A stretch of 64,000 bases of DNA from Sphingobium sp. CR2-8 (GTDB taxonomy: Bacteria > Pseudomonadota > Alphaproteobacteria > Sphingomonadales > Sphingomonadaceae), in contig NZ_JAYKZY010000002.1 of the NCBI RefSeq assembly GCF_035818615.1, positions 2,668,501 through 2,732,500 of the forward strand, given 5' to 3'. Below, one piece after another: positions 46,140 to 55,324 of the stretch. The stretch's first letter is position 1, and each line of letters begins with the position of its first letter. Both the position numbers and the translations under genes were made by a program. Under the pieces are notes generated by a model. That model searched no databases, was not told the origin of the DNA, and saw nothing but the letters and a program-made list of their open reading frames with translations.

Positions 46140-47889
46140 TTTCTTTCTTCCCCTCCTTCAGGAGGTCGCGGACGACGAGCGCGGCCCGATCGGGGTCCTG
46201 CTTGACGAAATTGCGGATGAGGTCGGCGCGCTGCGCATAGTCATAGGTGGACGAGATCATATCCAGCGTGATCTTGGGCGCGGCGCCATCGGGCGTCAGG
46301 ACGGTCGCCTGTTTGGTGATCTCGCTCGAAATCTCGCGACCGATGGCCTGGCCGGTTTCGGCGGTTTGCGCGACCTGGGCGTCCTGCGCGGCGGCACGAC
46401 GCTTGAGCAGCGGACGGCCGATGCCGAAGATCACCAGCAGCGCGACCAGCAAAGCCGACACGTTGCGCACCAGTGGCGACATCCAGTCGGCTTCGTACCA
46501 GGGGGTCGTCGCTTCTTCGGTCTTGAGGAAGCTGCGTGAAGACAGGGCTACCACGTCGCCGCGGGTCTGGTCGAAACCGACCGCGCCCTTCACCAGCGCT
46601 TCCAACGCGGCGATTTCCTGCGGCGTGCGCGCCTTGCCATCCGGCGCGGTGTCCAGCGCGACGGCGACCGACAGGCGCTTGACCGTGCCGATGGCGTCGC
46701 GGGTGACGGAAACTTCCCGGCCCAGTTCGAAGCTGCGGTTGAAGGTTTCTTCCGTCTTCATCAGCGGGTTGGGCGGCGTGCCGGGCTGGCCCGCCTGCGC
46801 ACCCTGCGCCGTTTGCCCCTGCGTCACCGCCTGACCGTTGGGATTGGTCTGGGTCACGGTCGGGTTGACCGGGGCCTGGTTGCTGAGCGCGCCGGGGATG
46901 CCCGATGCTTCACCCGTACCCTGGCCGCGCGGATCGGACGCCCAGGTGCCCGTTTCGTTGCGCAGGCGCGCTTCGTCCTGCGGATAGGTTTCGCGGGTAG
47001 CCTGACGCTCCGCGAAGTTCAGTTCGGCATGCACCTCGGTCGAGAAATTGCCCTGACCCAGGATGGGCGTCAGCAGCGCGATCACCGACTGGCGATAGCG
47101 ATCCTCGATCTTGCCCTGCACGGCAAGCTGGCGATCGTCGGCGGCGTTGCCGTCGTTGTTGCTGAGCAGGCGGCCATTCTGGTCGACAACCGAAATATCG
47201 TCCGGGTTGAGTTCCGGGATCGAGGAGGCGACGAGATGGACGATCGCGCTGACCTGCGCATCGGTGAGCGTGCGGCCATTGGCGAGGCGCAGCATCACCG
47301 AGGCGGAGGGTTTGGACCGTTCGCGCAGGAAGACGCTGGGCGGTTCGACGGCCAGATGCACCTTGGCGGTTTCGACGCTATCGATCGCCTCGATCGTGCG
47401 GGCGAGATCCATTTCGCGGGCGGAGCGCAGCTTTTCGCCTTCGACGGCACGCGATGCGCCCATCGGCAGGCTGTCGATCATGCTGTTGCCGTCGGGCGCG
47501 CTCTTGGGCAGGCCCTGGGCGGCGAGCATCATCTTCGCCTTGAAATAATCGTCCTGCCCGACGGTCATGCCGCCGCTATTGTCGAAGCCATATTTGATGC
47601 CGCTCTGGTCCAGCACCTGCGCGACGGCGGACTTGTCGCTGTCGGGCAAGGCGCGGAACAGGTCGCGCTGCGGCGGTTCGCGCAGCGCAAGCCAGGCCGC
47701 GCCCGCTACCGCGACGGTGCCGAGCAGGCCGAGCAGCGGCAGGCTCTTTGCCACGGCGGGTTGTTTGATGAAGCCGGTGAAGCGCGCCTTGAGCGCGTCC
47801 ACACCCTTGGCCCCGGTCCCGAAGGCAGGGCTGGTGGCAAGAGTGGGCGCCGATGCGCCGACATTGGTGCTGAGTGCGTTCTCGCTCAT
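46132..47889 (-). CDS. fliF: Flagellar MS-ring protein FliF
   Basis: The product is 585 residues. Two membrane helices lie near residues 50-67 and 465-485. Between them are the YscJ/FliF ring-building motifs (RDLFRALPDSDKSAVAQVLD, ARTIEAIDSVETAKVHLAVEPPSVF, SVMLRLANGRTLTDAQVSAIVHLVASSIPELNPDDISVVDQNGRLLS). The C-terminal tail binds FliG. It starts three bases after the fliE stop. Confidence 0.96.
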   Translation of the reverse strand: MSENALSTNVGASAPTLATSPAFGTGAKGVDALKARFTGFIKQPAVAKSLPLLGLLGTVAVAGAAWLALREPPQRDLFRALPDSDKSAVAQVLDQSGIKYGFDNSGGMTVGQDDYFKAKMMLAAQGLPKSAPDGNSMIDSLPMGASRAVEGEKLRSAREMDLARTIEAIDSVETAKVHLAVEPPSVFLRERSKPSASVMLRLANGRTLTDAQVSAIVHLVASSIPELNPDDISVVDQNGRLLSNNDGNAADDRQLAVQGKIEDRYRQSVIALLTPILGQGNFSTEVHAELNFAERQATRETYPQDEARLRNETGTWASDPRGQGTGEASGIPGALSNQAPVNPTVTQTNPNGQAVTQGQTAQGAQAGQPGTPPNPLMKTEETFNRSFELGREVSVTRDAIGTVKRLSVAVALDTAPDGKARTPQEIAALEALVKGAVGFDQTRGDVVALSSRSFLKTEEATTPWYEADWMSPLVRNVSALLVALLVIFGIGRPLLKRRAAAQDAQVAQTAETGQAIGREISSEITKQATVLTPDGAAPKITLDMISSTYDYAQRADLIRNFVKQDPDRAALVVRDLLKEGKKENA

Positions 47890-47892
47890 GGT

Positions 47893-48258
47893 TTAAACCG
47901 GCATGCTCATAATGTCCTTATAGGCGGACAGGAGTTTGTTGCGGACCTGGAGGGTCGCTTCGAAGCTGACCGAAGCCTGCTGCTTGGCCAGCATGACCGC
48001 GGCGATGTCGGTCGTTTCGCCCCGTTCGAACGAGGCGGCGGCTTCGCCAGCCTGGTTCTGCAGGCCGTTGACCTGTTGCAGCGCGCTGTTGAGCGCTTCG
48101 GTAAAGCCGCCGGGCGCGGTGCCCTGCGTGCCGCCGGGACCGGATGCGCCGCCGACCGGCCCGGTCGACGCGACATCGCGCAGGGCCGCGTTCTTTTGCA
48201 GGATGGCGTTGCGGATCGCCATGACGCTGTCGGTGGGTGAAACGCCGTTGATGGCCAT
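47893..48258 (-). CDS. fliE: Flagellar hook-basal body protein FliE
   Basis: The product is 121 residues. The C-terminal half is typical FliE (FTEALNSALQQVNGLQNQAGEAAASFERGE, VMLAKQQASVSFEATLQVRNKLLSAYKDIMSMPV). It joins the MS ring to the rod and is the first protein exported. It is 14 bases after the activator gene. Confidence 0.94.
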   Translation of the reverse strand: MAINGVSPTDSVMAIRNAILQKNAALRDVASTGPVGGASGPGGTQGTAPGGFTEALNSALQQVNGLQNQAGEAAASFERGETTDIAAVMLAKQQASVSFEATLQVRNKLLSAYKDIMSMPV

Positions 48259-48272
48259 GGTTCAGCCCTCCT

Positions 48273-49562
48273 TCAAGCCGCTGCCAGCTCGCGCATTTCG
48301 GCGAGCCGATAGCGCAGCGTGCGTTCGGAAATGCCCAGCTTGCGGGCGGCGGCGGCACGGTGACCATCGGTTTCGCGCAAGGCGATGCGGATGGCTTCCA
48401 GCTTGCTGTGATGCGCGACGTCGCGCAGGCGGGTCGGCTCGACCGCGATGGATGCGGGCGCGACGATCGGCGTGACGACGCGCAGCGGCTGCGGCGCACG
48501 AGCGAGGTGCAGGTCGTCCGCCTCGATCATGTCGCCGTCGCGCAGCACCAGCGCGCGCTGGAGCAGATTGCCCAGTTCGCGCGCATTGCCGGGAAAGGCG
48601 TGAGCGGTCAGCTTGTCCATCGCATCGGCGGTCGGCCAGACGAAACCGGCCTTCGCCATATCCTGGTGGCGCAGCAGCATGGCTGCGGCGATCGCGGCCA
48701 CGTCGCCGGGACGTTCGGCCAGCGGGCGCAGTTCCAGCGGCATGACGTTCAAACGCCAGTAGAGATCTTCGCGGAAGCGGCCGGCGGCGACTTCCTGCGC
48801 GAGGTTGCGGTTGCAGGCCGCGATGATGCGGACGTTGACCGGCACCGGATGGGTCGCACCGACGGGCAGAACTTCGCCTTCCTGCAACGCGCGCAGCAGC
48901 TTGGACTGAAGCGAAAGCGGCAGTTCGGCGATTTCGTCGAGAAACAGCGTGCCGCCATCCGCCGCCAGGAACAGCCCTTCCGAGGCGTTGGCCGCGCCGG
49001 TGAAGCTGCCCTTTTTATGACCGAACAGCATCGCTTCCATCATGGTTTCAGGCAGCGCGGCGCAGTTGACGGCGATGAAGTCGTGGGCGATGCGGCCCGA
49101 CTGGGCATGAAGGAAGCGCGCCATGCCTTCCTTGCCGGTGCCGGTGTCGCCCTGGATCAGCACGGTGGCATCGCTCCGGGCGACGCGGCTGGCCAGCGTC
49201 ATGAGACGAGCGCTGCCGCCGTCGCCGACGGCGGGAACCGATGCCGGGCGAACGAGTTCAGCGATCAGGGCAAAGGCAAAACCCATGTCCGCGATGCCGA
49301 AAGCGACGCGCGCGGGCAGGCCGTTTGCGGCCGGAACCAGCGAAGGCGCGCCATCCCGCACGTTGAGCAGGATGTCGCGATGGGTGGCATGGCCGATTTC
49401 GGTCGCCAGCAATATCCGCTTGCCTTCCTGTTCGCGGCTATCGGCCCGTTCACGGGGGCTGGCGGCATCGACTATTCGTACGGTGTAATAGGCATTTTCA
49501 AGCCAGTGCTGCAGCCCCGGAAGAAGCGCGCAGACGCCACGGCTCACGTCTAGTGTCGACAT
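48273..49562 (-). CDS. Sigma-54 dependent activator, probable flagellar regulator (FlbD/FleR-like)
   Basis: The product is 429 residues. The N-terminal ~110 residues show no phospho-receiver residues and match nothing I know. The AAA+ domain has Walker A GDTGTGKE, the sigma-54 contact loop as GSFTGA (consensus GAFTGA), Walker [10 protein letters not shown] and an arginine-finger region [14 protein letters not shown]. The C-terminus is a Fis-type helix-turn-helix ([20 protein letters not shown]). It is placed at the head of the fliE-flhB run and three sigma-54 sites lie in the window, so it is the likely activator of the middle flagellar genes. ATG 49562 is preferred to a TTG two codons upstream. 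Confidence 0.88.
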   Translation of the reverse strand: MSTLDVSRGVCALLPGLQHWLENAYYTVRIVDAASPRERADSREQEGKRILLATEIGHATHRDILLNVRDGAPSLVPAANGLPARVAFGIADMGFAFALIAELVRPASVPAVGDGGSARLMTLASRVARSDATVLIQGDTGTGKEGMARFLHAQSGRIAHDFIAVNCAALPETMMEAMLFGHKKGSFTGAANASEGLFLAADGGTLFLDEIAELPLSLQSKLLRALQEGEVLPVGATHPVPVNVRIIAACNRNLAQEVAAGRFREDLYWRLNVMPLELRPLAERPGDVAAIAAAMLLRHQDMAKAGFVWPTADAMDKLTAHAFPGNARELGNLLQRALVLRDGDMIEADDLHLARAPQPLRVVTPIVAPASIAVEPTRLRDVAHHSKLEAIRIALRETDGHRAAAARKLGISERTLRYRLAEMRELAAA

Positions 49563-49812
49563 GAACAAAACCCCAATATTTGGCTGGCTAGTACCCCCGT
49601 ACGCCCCAGTCCCCTTCGATGGTTAATAAATACCGCGCCTGTGGTTATCAGATAGTTAACGCGGTGGGTCCGCTTGCCGCGTGGCGGCAGTTTTTTTCCG
49701 GCAAAAACGGCAATTTATGCGACTTTAGTGTGAAGCGCACGCGTCGCGCCCGCGTAAGGGCGATTCTGGCCCGGACGAATCGCACCTTTTTCAAAAAAAA
49801 CGACCCCGGCGC

Positions 49813-49839
49813 TAAAGGCCTGACGCGCCCCGCCGTTAT
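49813..49839 (+). promoter_or_regulatory. Sigma-28 (FliA) type promoter of fliC
   Basis: TAAA (49813-49816), a 15-base spacer and GCCGTTAT (49832-49839) fit the FliA consensus TAAA-N15-GCCGATAA in 6 of 8 positions of the -10 element. The predicted 5' leader is about 60 bases and includes GAAAGGG before the ATG. The rest of the 344-base gap between the activator gene and fliC shows A and T tracts but no other clear site. Confidence 0.78.
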
Positions 49840-49906
49840 CCCCCTTCGAGGCCGCAGACGCTCCGACGGATGGCAGCGACCTGATATTGGATAGAAAGGG
49901 AACACC

Positions 49907-50707
49907 ATGACTGTTATCGGAACCAACACTGCAGCGCTGCGCTCGGCCAACGCTTCTTCGGCCGCCACCAAGGCGCTGGGCACCGCGATGGAACGCCTGT
50001 CGACCGGCAAGCGCATCAACAGCGCGAAGGACGACGCCGCTGGCCTAGCCATCGCATCGACCATGACCGCGCAGATCAAGGGCATGACCCAGGGCATCCG
50101 CAACGCCAATGACGGCATCAGCCTGGCGCAGACGGCGGAAGGCGCGCTGAACGAAGTCAGCAACATGCTGCAGCGCATGCGTGAACTGACGGTGCAGCGC
50201 ACCAACGGCACGAACAGCACCGAAGCGGTCGCCAACATCGACGCCGAAAAGGATCAACTGTCGGTCCAGATCAACGACATCCTGACCAAGACGGAATTCA
50301 ACGGCAAGGCGCTGTTCCCGACCACGGCTTCGACCGTGACGATCCAGGCCGGCGCCAACGACACCGACACCGTTTCCATCAGCCTGAGCGCCATCAGCGT
50401 TTCAGCGGTAGCCGGCGCCTCTGCAGCGGTCGACACCGCAGACCTGGGTGACTTCGACACCGTGCTGCAGACGGTCGCCACCGCCCGCGCCACGCTCGGC
50501 GCCGTGCAGAACCGCCTGGAATCGTCGGTCAACAACCTGACCAACAACATCACCAACCTGACCGATGCCCGCAGCCGCATCGAAGACGCCGACTTCTCGG
50601 CCGAAACGACGGCGCTCGCCAAGCAGCAGATCCTGAGCCAGGCGTCGACCGCGATGCTGGCGCAGGCCAACCAGAGCCAGCAGGGCGTTCTGAAGCTGAT
50701 CGGCTAA
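49907..50707 (+). CDS. fliC: Flagellin
   Basis: A short flagellin of 266 residues. The N-terminal D0/D1 region ([63 protein letters not shown]) and the C-terminal region ([44 protein letters not shown]) are joined by only about 70 residues, so the outer D2/D3 domains are missing. It is the only flagellin gene in the window. It has a sigma-28 site before it and a strong terminator after it. Confidence 0.97.
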   Translation: MTVIGTNTAALRSANASSAATKALGTAMERLSTGKRINSAKDDAAGLAIASTMTAQIKGMTQGIRNANDGISLAQTAEGALNEVSNMLQRMRELTVQRTNGTNSTEAVANIDAEKDQLSVQINDILTKTEFNGKALFPTTASTVTIQAGANDTDTVSISLSAISVSAVAGASAAVDTADLGDFDTVLQTVATARATLGAVQNRLESSVNNLTNNITNLTDARSRIEDADFSAETTALAKQQILSQASTAMLAQANQSQQGVLKLIG

Positions 50708-50827
50708 GTCGCAACAAGATTGGTCGGCTGAGGTATTGGTCACCGCCAGCCGCCCATGGTGACCCCGGCACATCAACAGTCCCCACCGTGCCGGGGCCAC
50801 ACCCTTCGATCGAACGACCAGATTTTC

Positions 50828-50862
50828 GAAGCCTCCGTCCCCCCGGGCGGAGGCTTCTTTAT
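50828..50862 (+). terminator. Rho-independent terminator after fliC
   Basis: GAAGCCTCCG (50828-50837) pairs perfectly with CGGAGGCTTC (50848-50857) and is followed by TTTAT. It sits 120 bases after the flagellin stop and just before opgG. Confidence 0.88.
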
Positions 50863-50905
50863 GCTATTGGGGATACAAGGCTTGGCTTGGCCGTTTTGCC
50901 CATCC

Positions 50906-52405
50906 ATGATGACGTCCATGACCCAGATAGATCGGCGCGCGATGATCGCCGCCACCGGCGCCGCCCTCCTCCTCCGTCCCGACACGCTGCTGGCGCAAAG
51001 CGGCGAGGCCTTCTCCTGGGCCGCGCTGGTGGCTCAGGCGCAGCGCCTGTCCCGCGCGCCGTTCAAGGACACCCCGCTGCATCCCGGCGCGGCCAAGGTG
51101 GATTATGACGCGCTGCATAAGGCGCGCTTCCGCGACGAGCGCACCTTATGGGGCGACCTGCCCGGCGACACCGGCATCCGCTTCTTTCCGCTGTCCGCCA
51201 ATGCCGCGCAGCCGGTATCGATCGCCACGATCGAGAAGGGGCGCGCGACCCCGTTGCGCTATGATCCGACCATGTTCGAGACACCGGCTGGCAATGCCGT
51301 GGCGGCGCTGGGGCCGGATGCGGGTTTTGCCGGTTTCCGTATCATGAACGCCAAGCGCGATGGCGACTGGCTATCCTTCCTTGGGGCAAGCTATTTTCGC
51401 GCGCCCAGTCCGCAAAAACAGTTCGGCCTGTCCGCTCGCGCCATCGCGATCAACACCAGCTTGCAGGGCAAGGAAGAATTTCCGCGTTTTACCCATTTCT
51501 GGCTGGAGCGGACGGGCAATAGCAGCGTCACCATCTATGCGCTGCTGGACGGCGCATCGATCACCGGCGCTTTCCGCTTCGTCAGCAGCCTGGGGCCGCA
51601 AGGGGTGCAGCAGGACGTGACCGCCGCGCTGTTCCCCCGGCGGGCGATCCCGGAACTCGGGCTGATGCCGATGACGAGCATGTTCTGGTACGATCAGGCG
51701 AACCGCACGCAGGGCACCGACTGGCGGCCGGAAATCCACGATAGCGACATGCTGTCCATCGCCAGCGCCGACGGCACCGCCCATGCCCGCCCGATCGTCA
51801 ATCCGTCGGCACCGCATTTCAGCGCCTTCAAGGAGGTAAACCCCAAGGGGTTCGGGCTGCTGCAACGCGATCGGAATTTCGATCATTATCAGGATGACGG
51901 CGTGTTCTACGATCGGCGCCCGTCGCTATGGGCGACACCGGCCAAGCCGCTGGGCGCGGGCGATGTGCGCCTCTACGCCTTTCCCACCGACAGCGAATAT
52001 ACCGACAATGTCGCCGCTTATTGGACCCCAGCGGCCGCGCCGCGCGCAGGCACGCGGATAGACCTGGCCTATCGGCTGGGCTGGTCGGCGGCGCAGACCC
52101 CTGCGTCCACCGGGATCGCCACGGTGGACAATATCTGGCGCGGACGGGGCGACGGCCCCGACGCCGACCGGCTGGTAATCGATTTTACCGGCATACCGGC
52201 CAATGCGAAGCCCGATATCTGGGCCGATGTGGCCGGTGGCAGCCTGGTCAAGAAGGCGGGCTACCCCATATTGGGGCGTGATGGCCTGTTCCGCGTGATA
52301 CTCGACATACAGCGCGCGCGGGGCAAGTCAGCGAATATCCGCCTGCAATTGCGCGATGGCAATCGCACTTCGAGCGAATATGTGCATTATCCATTGGGTG
52401 TGTGA
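50906..52405 (+). CDS. opgG: Periplasmic glucan biosynthesis protein OpgG/OpgD (MdoG family)
   Basis: About 499 residues. A twin-arginine-like signal (QIDRRAMIAATGAALLL...LLAQ) directs export; an RR signal is more typical of OpgD. The mature protein has FSWAALVAQAQRLSRAPF, YFRAPSPQKQFGLSARAIAI, PQGVQQDVTAALFPR, LGLMPMTSMFWY, VNPKGFGLLQRDRNFDHYQD and FPTDSEYTDNVAAYWTP, all MdoG-family landmarks. It acts on the backbone of osmoregulated periplasmic glucans together with OpgH. The exact start is uncertain (ATGs at 50906, 50909, 50918); no ribosome site is clear. Confidence 0.9.
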   Translation: MMTSMTQIDRRAMIAATGAALLLRPDTLLAQSGEAFSWAALVAQAQRLSRAPFKDTPLHPGAAKVDYDALHKARFRDERTLWGDLPGDTGIRFFPLSANAAQPVSIATIEKGRATPLRYDPTMFETPAGNAVAALGPDAGFAGFRIMNAKRDGDWLSFLGASYFRAPSPQKQFGLSARAIAINTSLQGKEEFPRFTHFWLERTGNSSVTIYALLDGASITGAFRFVSSLGPQGVQQDVTAALFPRRAIPELGLMPMTSMFWYDQANRTQGTDWRPEIHDSDMLSIASADGTAHARPIVNPSAPHFSAFKEVNPKGFGLLQRDRNFDHYQDDGVFYDRRPSLWATPAKPLGAGDVRLYAFPTDSEYTDNVAAYWTPAAAPRAGTRIDLAYRLGWSAAQTPASTGIATVDNIWRGRGDGPDADRLVIDFTGIPANAKPDIWADVAGGSLVKKAGYPILGRDGLFRVILDIQRARGKSANIRLQLRDGNRTSSEYVHYPLGV

Positions 52406-52467
52406 AGGGAACCGTCGGTTGATCGGGCGGTTCTGAAACCTTGGGTCAATCGCAATGGGTCTGATGG

Positions 52468-54357
52468 ATGACGGGGAATGGAGGCGTGCAAGCGCCGACT
52501 ATCGGCGCTGGGAGCAAGCCGCTGGCCCGCGCCTTTGAACAGGTGCCGGCGGAAAACCCGCTGGCTATGCCGGAACAGGATTTCGGCATCCGACCGGAAC
52601 TGACCGCCTGCCGCCCGCTTAACATCGATATCTGGGCGCGGCGTCTGCTGGTGGTACTGCTGGCCCTGCTTCCGGCGGCCATCGCTGCGCATGAAATGCG
52701 TCGATCCATCGGTCTGGATGGCATTTCCGCTTGGGAAGGCGTCTATCTCGCCCTGTTCATTCCGTTGTTCGCCTGGATCGCCTTCGGCTTCGCCACCGCG
52801 ATGATCGGCTTCCTGCTGCTAACCGTGGGCAAGGGCCGCAGCGTCACGCCGCGTCCGCTGAACGCCGCGACCCCGCTCAAGGGCAAGACCGCCATATTGC
52901 TGCCGGTGTGCAACGAAGATTTCCTGGGCGTGCTGGGCCGCCTGTCGATCATGGAGCGGTCGCTGGCGCAGGTTATGGGCGGCGAGCGGTTCGAATTTTT
53001 CATCCTGTCGGATTCCAATGTCGAAAGCGGTGAAGTGGAGCGCCGCGCCTATCAGGAGATGCGCGCCTCTTTCTCCCGCCCCGTTCATTATCGCCGCCGC
53101 GCGCTCAACATCGGGCGCAAGCCGGGCAATATCGCCGAATGGGTGCAGCGCTTCGGGGGCGGATATGACTATATGGTCGTGCTGGATGCGGACAGCGTGG
53201 TCAGTGGGCAAACCATGGCCCGCCTCGCTGCCGATATGGAGCGGCATCCGCATGTCGGCCTGATCCAGACCGTGCCCACAGTGATGGGCGCGGCCACGCT
53301 GTTCGCGCGTTGGCAGCAATTTGCCAGCCGCCTGTTCGGTCCGACCTCCGCCGCCGGTATGATCTGGTGGGCGGGATCGGAAGGCATGTTCTGGGGCCAT
53401 AATGCCATCGTGCGGGTAAGCGCCTTTGCCGAAAGCTGCGGCCTGCCCGAACTGCCGGGCCGTGCGCCCTTTGGCGGGCATATATTGAGCCACGACATGC
53501 TGGAAGCTGCCCTGCTGCGGCGGCGCGGCTGGGACGTGCATATGGTCACGGCCGATGACAGTTTCGAGGAATTTCCGCCGTCGATGCCCGATCTGTTCAC
53601 CCGCGATCGCCGCTGGTGTCAGGGCAATATCCAACATGTGCCATTGCTGGTTAAGATTGCAGGTCTGCATCCGGTCAGCCGCTTCCAGTTGCTGGTCGGC
53701 GCATCGGCCTATTGCACGTCGCCGCTGTGGCTGGCGCTGATGCTGGTGGTGCTGGGTGGGGCGCTGACGGGCGTTTGGCCTCCGTCCGCCGTGCTGCCCT
53801 CGGGCGGATTGCTGGCGTTGACGGCAGCGCTGCTGTTCGGCCCCAAGATACTCGCGATCTTCTGGGCGATGGCCGATCCGGCGCGGCGCATCGGCTTTGG
53901 CGGCGCGGCGCGGATGACGCGCGGGGTGCTGGTCGACATCATCCTGTCGATCCTGATGGCGCCGGTGGCGATGCTGACCCAGACGATCAACCTGTTCAGC
54001 ATATTGATGGGCCGCAAGGCGAGCTGGAATGGGCAGACCCGTGATCGCGACGGCATGGCGATCACCAGCGCGATCTGGCTGTTCAAATGGCATCTGCTTC
54101 TGGGTGCCGTGTTGACCACGATGGCGGTCAAGGCGGGCAGCCTGGGCTGGATGTCGCCGGTGGTTGCGGGATTGTTTGCCGCGCCGGTTCTGGCGGCGGT
54201 CACCGCGCGCAAGGATCTGGGGCGCAAGGCGGAGGAGCGCGGCCTGTTCCAGGTCGCCGATCCATGGTGGCGGACGCAAAGCTACCGCCCGCTGCGGTTT
54301 CGCTGGCCGACGACCGACGGGCGGCGGGTCGGTCCCTTGGCGGCGAATGACGAATAA
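52468..54357 (+). CDS. opgH: Glucan biosynthesis glucosyltransferase H
   Basis: An inner-membrane GT2 enzyme of 629 residues. Membrane helices lie near 60-80 and 90-120, then the catalytic domain: ILLPVCNEDFLGVLGR, FFILSDSNVESGEVE, YMVVLDADSVVSGQTM (DxD), FGGHILSHDMLEAALLRR and RDRRWCQGNIQH (the QxxRW equivalent). Four or more helices follow. It polymerises glucose from UDP-glucose into periplasmic glucan. It follows opgG by 62 bases and lies between fliC and fliA. Confidence 0.94.
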   Translation: MTGNGGVQAPTIGAGSKPLARAFEQVPAENPLAMPEQDFGIRPELTACRPLNIDIWARRLLVVLLALLPAAIAAHEMRRSIGLDGISAWEGVYLALFIPLFAWIAFGFATAMIGFLLLTVGKGRSVTPRPLNAATPLKGKTAILLPVCNEDFLGVLGRLSIMERSLAQVMGGERFEFFILSDSNVESGEVERRAYQEMRASFSRPVHYRRRALNIGRKPGNIAEWVQRFGGGYDYMVVLDADSVVSGQTMARLAADMERHPHVGLIQTVPTVMGAATLFARWQQFASRLFGPTSAAGMIWWAGSEGMFWGHNAIVRVSAFAESCGLPELPGRAPFGGHILSHDMLEAALLRRRGWDVHMVTADDSFEEFPPSMPDLFTRDRRWCQGNIQHVPLLVKIAGLHPVSRFQLLVGASAYCTSPLWLALMLVVLGGALTGVWPPSAVLPSGGLLALTAALLFGPKILAIFWAMADPARRIGFGGAARMTRGVLVDIILSILMAPVAMLTQTINLFSILMGRKASWNGQTRDRDGMAITSAIWLFKWHLLLGAVLTTMAVKAGSLGWMSPVVAGLFAAPVLAAVTARKDLGRKAEERGLFQVADPWWRTQSYRPLRFRWPTTDGRRVGPLAANDE

Positions 54358-54403
54358 GGCCGGATCGGAGTATCGAAACTGTCGTCATCTTAAAAAGAAC
54401 AGG

Positions 54404-54427
54404 GCTTCGACAGGCTCAGCCCGAACG
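54404..54427. repeat. Half-site of the dispersed repeat family after opgH
   Basis: CTTCGACAGGCTCAGCCCGA followed by ACG is a relative of the TTCTCGACAAGCTCGAACCG arm seen at two other places. No inverted partner is nearby. The 221-base gap between opgH and fliA shows nothing else. Confidence 0.65.
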
Positions 54428-54578
54428 AAGAATAGGAAATTCATCGCTTAACTTCGCACATTTCCCGCTTGTTTCGACATTTCATGTCGAGAGACGGACA
54501 TTATCTTTCCTACATGAGCGAGACAAAGCACGTGGTCGAACCGATGGTCGCATGAAAGCCCCATCGTAGGACAGACTG

Positions 54579-55310
54579 TCAATCGTTCCAGTCGCGCAGT
54601 TTGACGCGCAGCTTGTCGAGCGCCGCCTTCTTGATCTGGCATACCCGTGCCGCGCCGATGTCCAGCGTCTGGCCGATTTCCTCCAGGTTCAATTCCTCGA
54701 CGAAATAGAGTTGCAGCACCATTGCTTCACGCTGCGGCAATTCACCGATGCAGGCAGCCACGGCTTTCTTGAGCGATTCGCGTTCCAGGACGTCGTCGGC
54801 GCGATCCTCCACGTCGGCGAACCACATGGACTGGTCCGAATAGACCTCGTCCATGCTGGTGTGCTGGACCATTTCGACGCTGTCGGCGATCTCGCGATAG
54901 GCGGCGGGGTCAAGGTCCATGTCGGCGGACATTTCCGCTTCGGTCGGCAGGCGGCCGAGCTTCTGCTCCAGCCGGTTGCGCACCTTGGCCAATTCTTTCC
55001 GCTTGGCCATGGCCGACCGGCAAATCGTTGCCTGCCGCCGCAGATGGTCGATCATCGCGCCGCGTACGCGCAGCTGCGCATAGGCGGCGAAGCCCAACCC
55101 CCGATCCTCGAAACTATTGGCAGCCTCGACCAGCGCGACCATGCCGATCTGGAGCAGATCCTCGATCTCAATCGCCGTCGATACGCGGCCATGGACGTGC
55201 CAGGCGATCTTGCGCACCAGCGGCATATATTGGCGCGCCAGCCGTTCGGGGCTGTTGTCGCCGGGCTTGGCGTAGGTATGGGCGCCGGCCGCGATCTTGT
55301 TCATATACAT
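54579..55310 (-). CDS. fliA: Flagellar sigma factor FliA (sigma-28)
   Basis: The product is 243 residues. Region 2 is visible as LARQYMPLVRKIAWHVHGRVSTAIEIEDLLQIGMVALVEAANSF and RVRGAMIDHLRRQ, region 3 as KRKELAKVRNRLEQKLGRLPTEAEMSADM, and region 4 as ELPQREAMVLQLYFVEELNLEEIGQTLDIGAARVCQIKKAALDKL. It drives late genes (fliC, fliD and probably one unknown gene here) once FlgM is exported. AAGGAGG is seven bases before ATG 55310, right after the flhA stop. Confidence 0.96.
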   Translation of the reverse strand: MYMNKIAAGAHTYAKPGDNSPERLARQYMPLVRKIAWHVHGRVSTAIEIEDLLQIGMVALVEAANSFEDRGLGFAAYAQLRVRGAMIDHLRRQATICRSAMAKRKELAKVRNRLEQKLGRLPTEAEMSADMDLDPAAYREIADSVEMVQHTSMDEVYSDQSMWFADVEDRADDVLERESLKKAVAACIGELPQREAMVLQLYFVEELNLEEIGQTLDIGAARVCQIKKAALDKLRVKLRDWND

Positions 55311-55324
55311 GGCTCAGCCTCCTT

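Noticed and set aside
49741..49785. Sigma-54 site before fliC (TGGCCCGGACGAATCGC)
   Set aside because: GG and GC are 14 instead of 12 bases apart; the sigma-28 site closer to the gene fits better.
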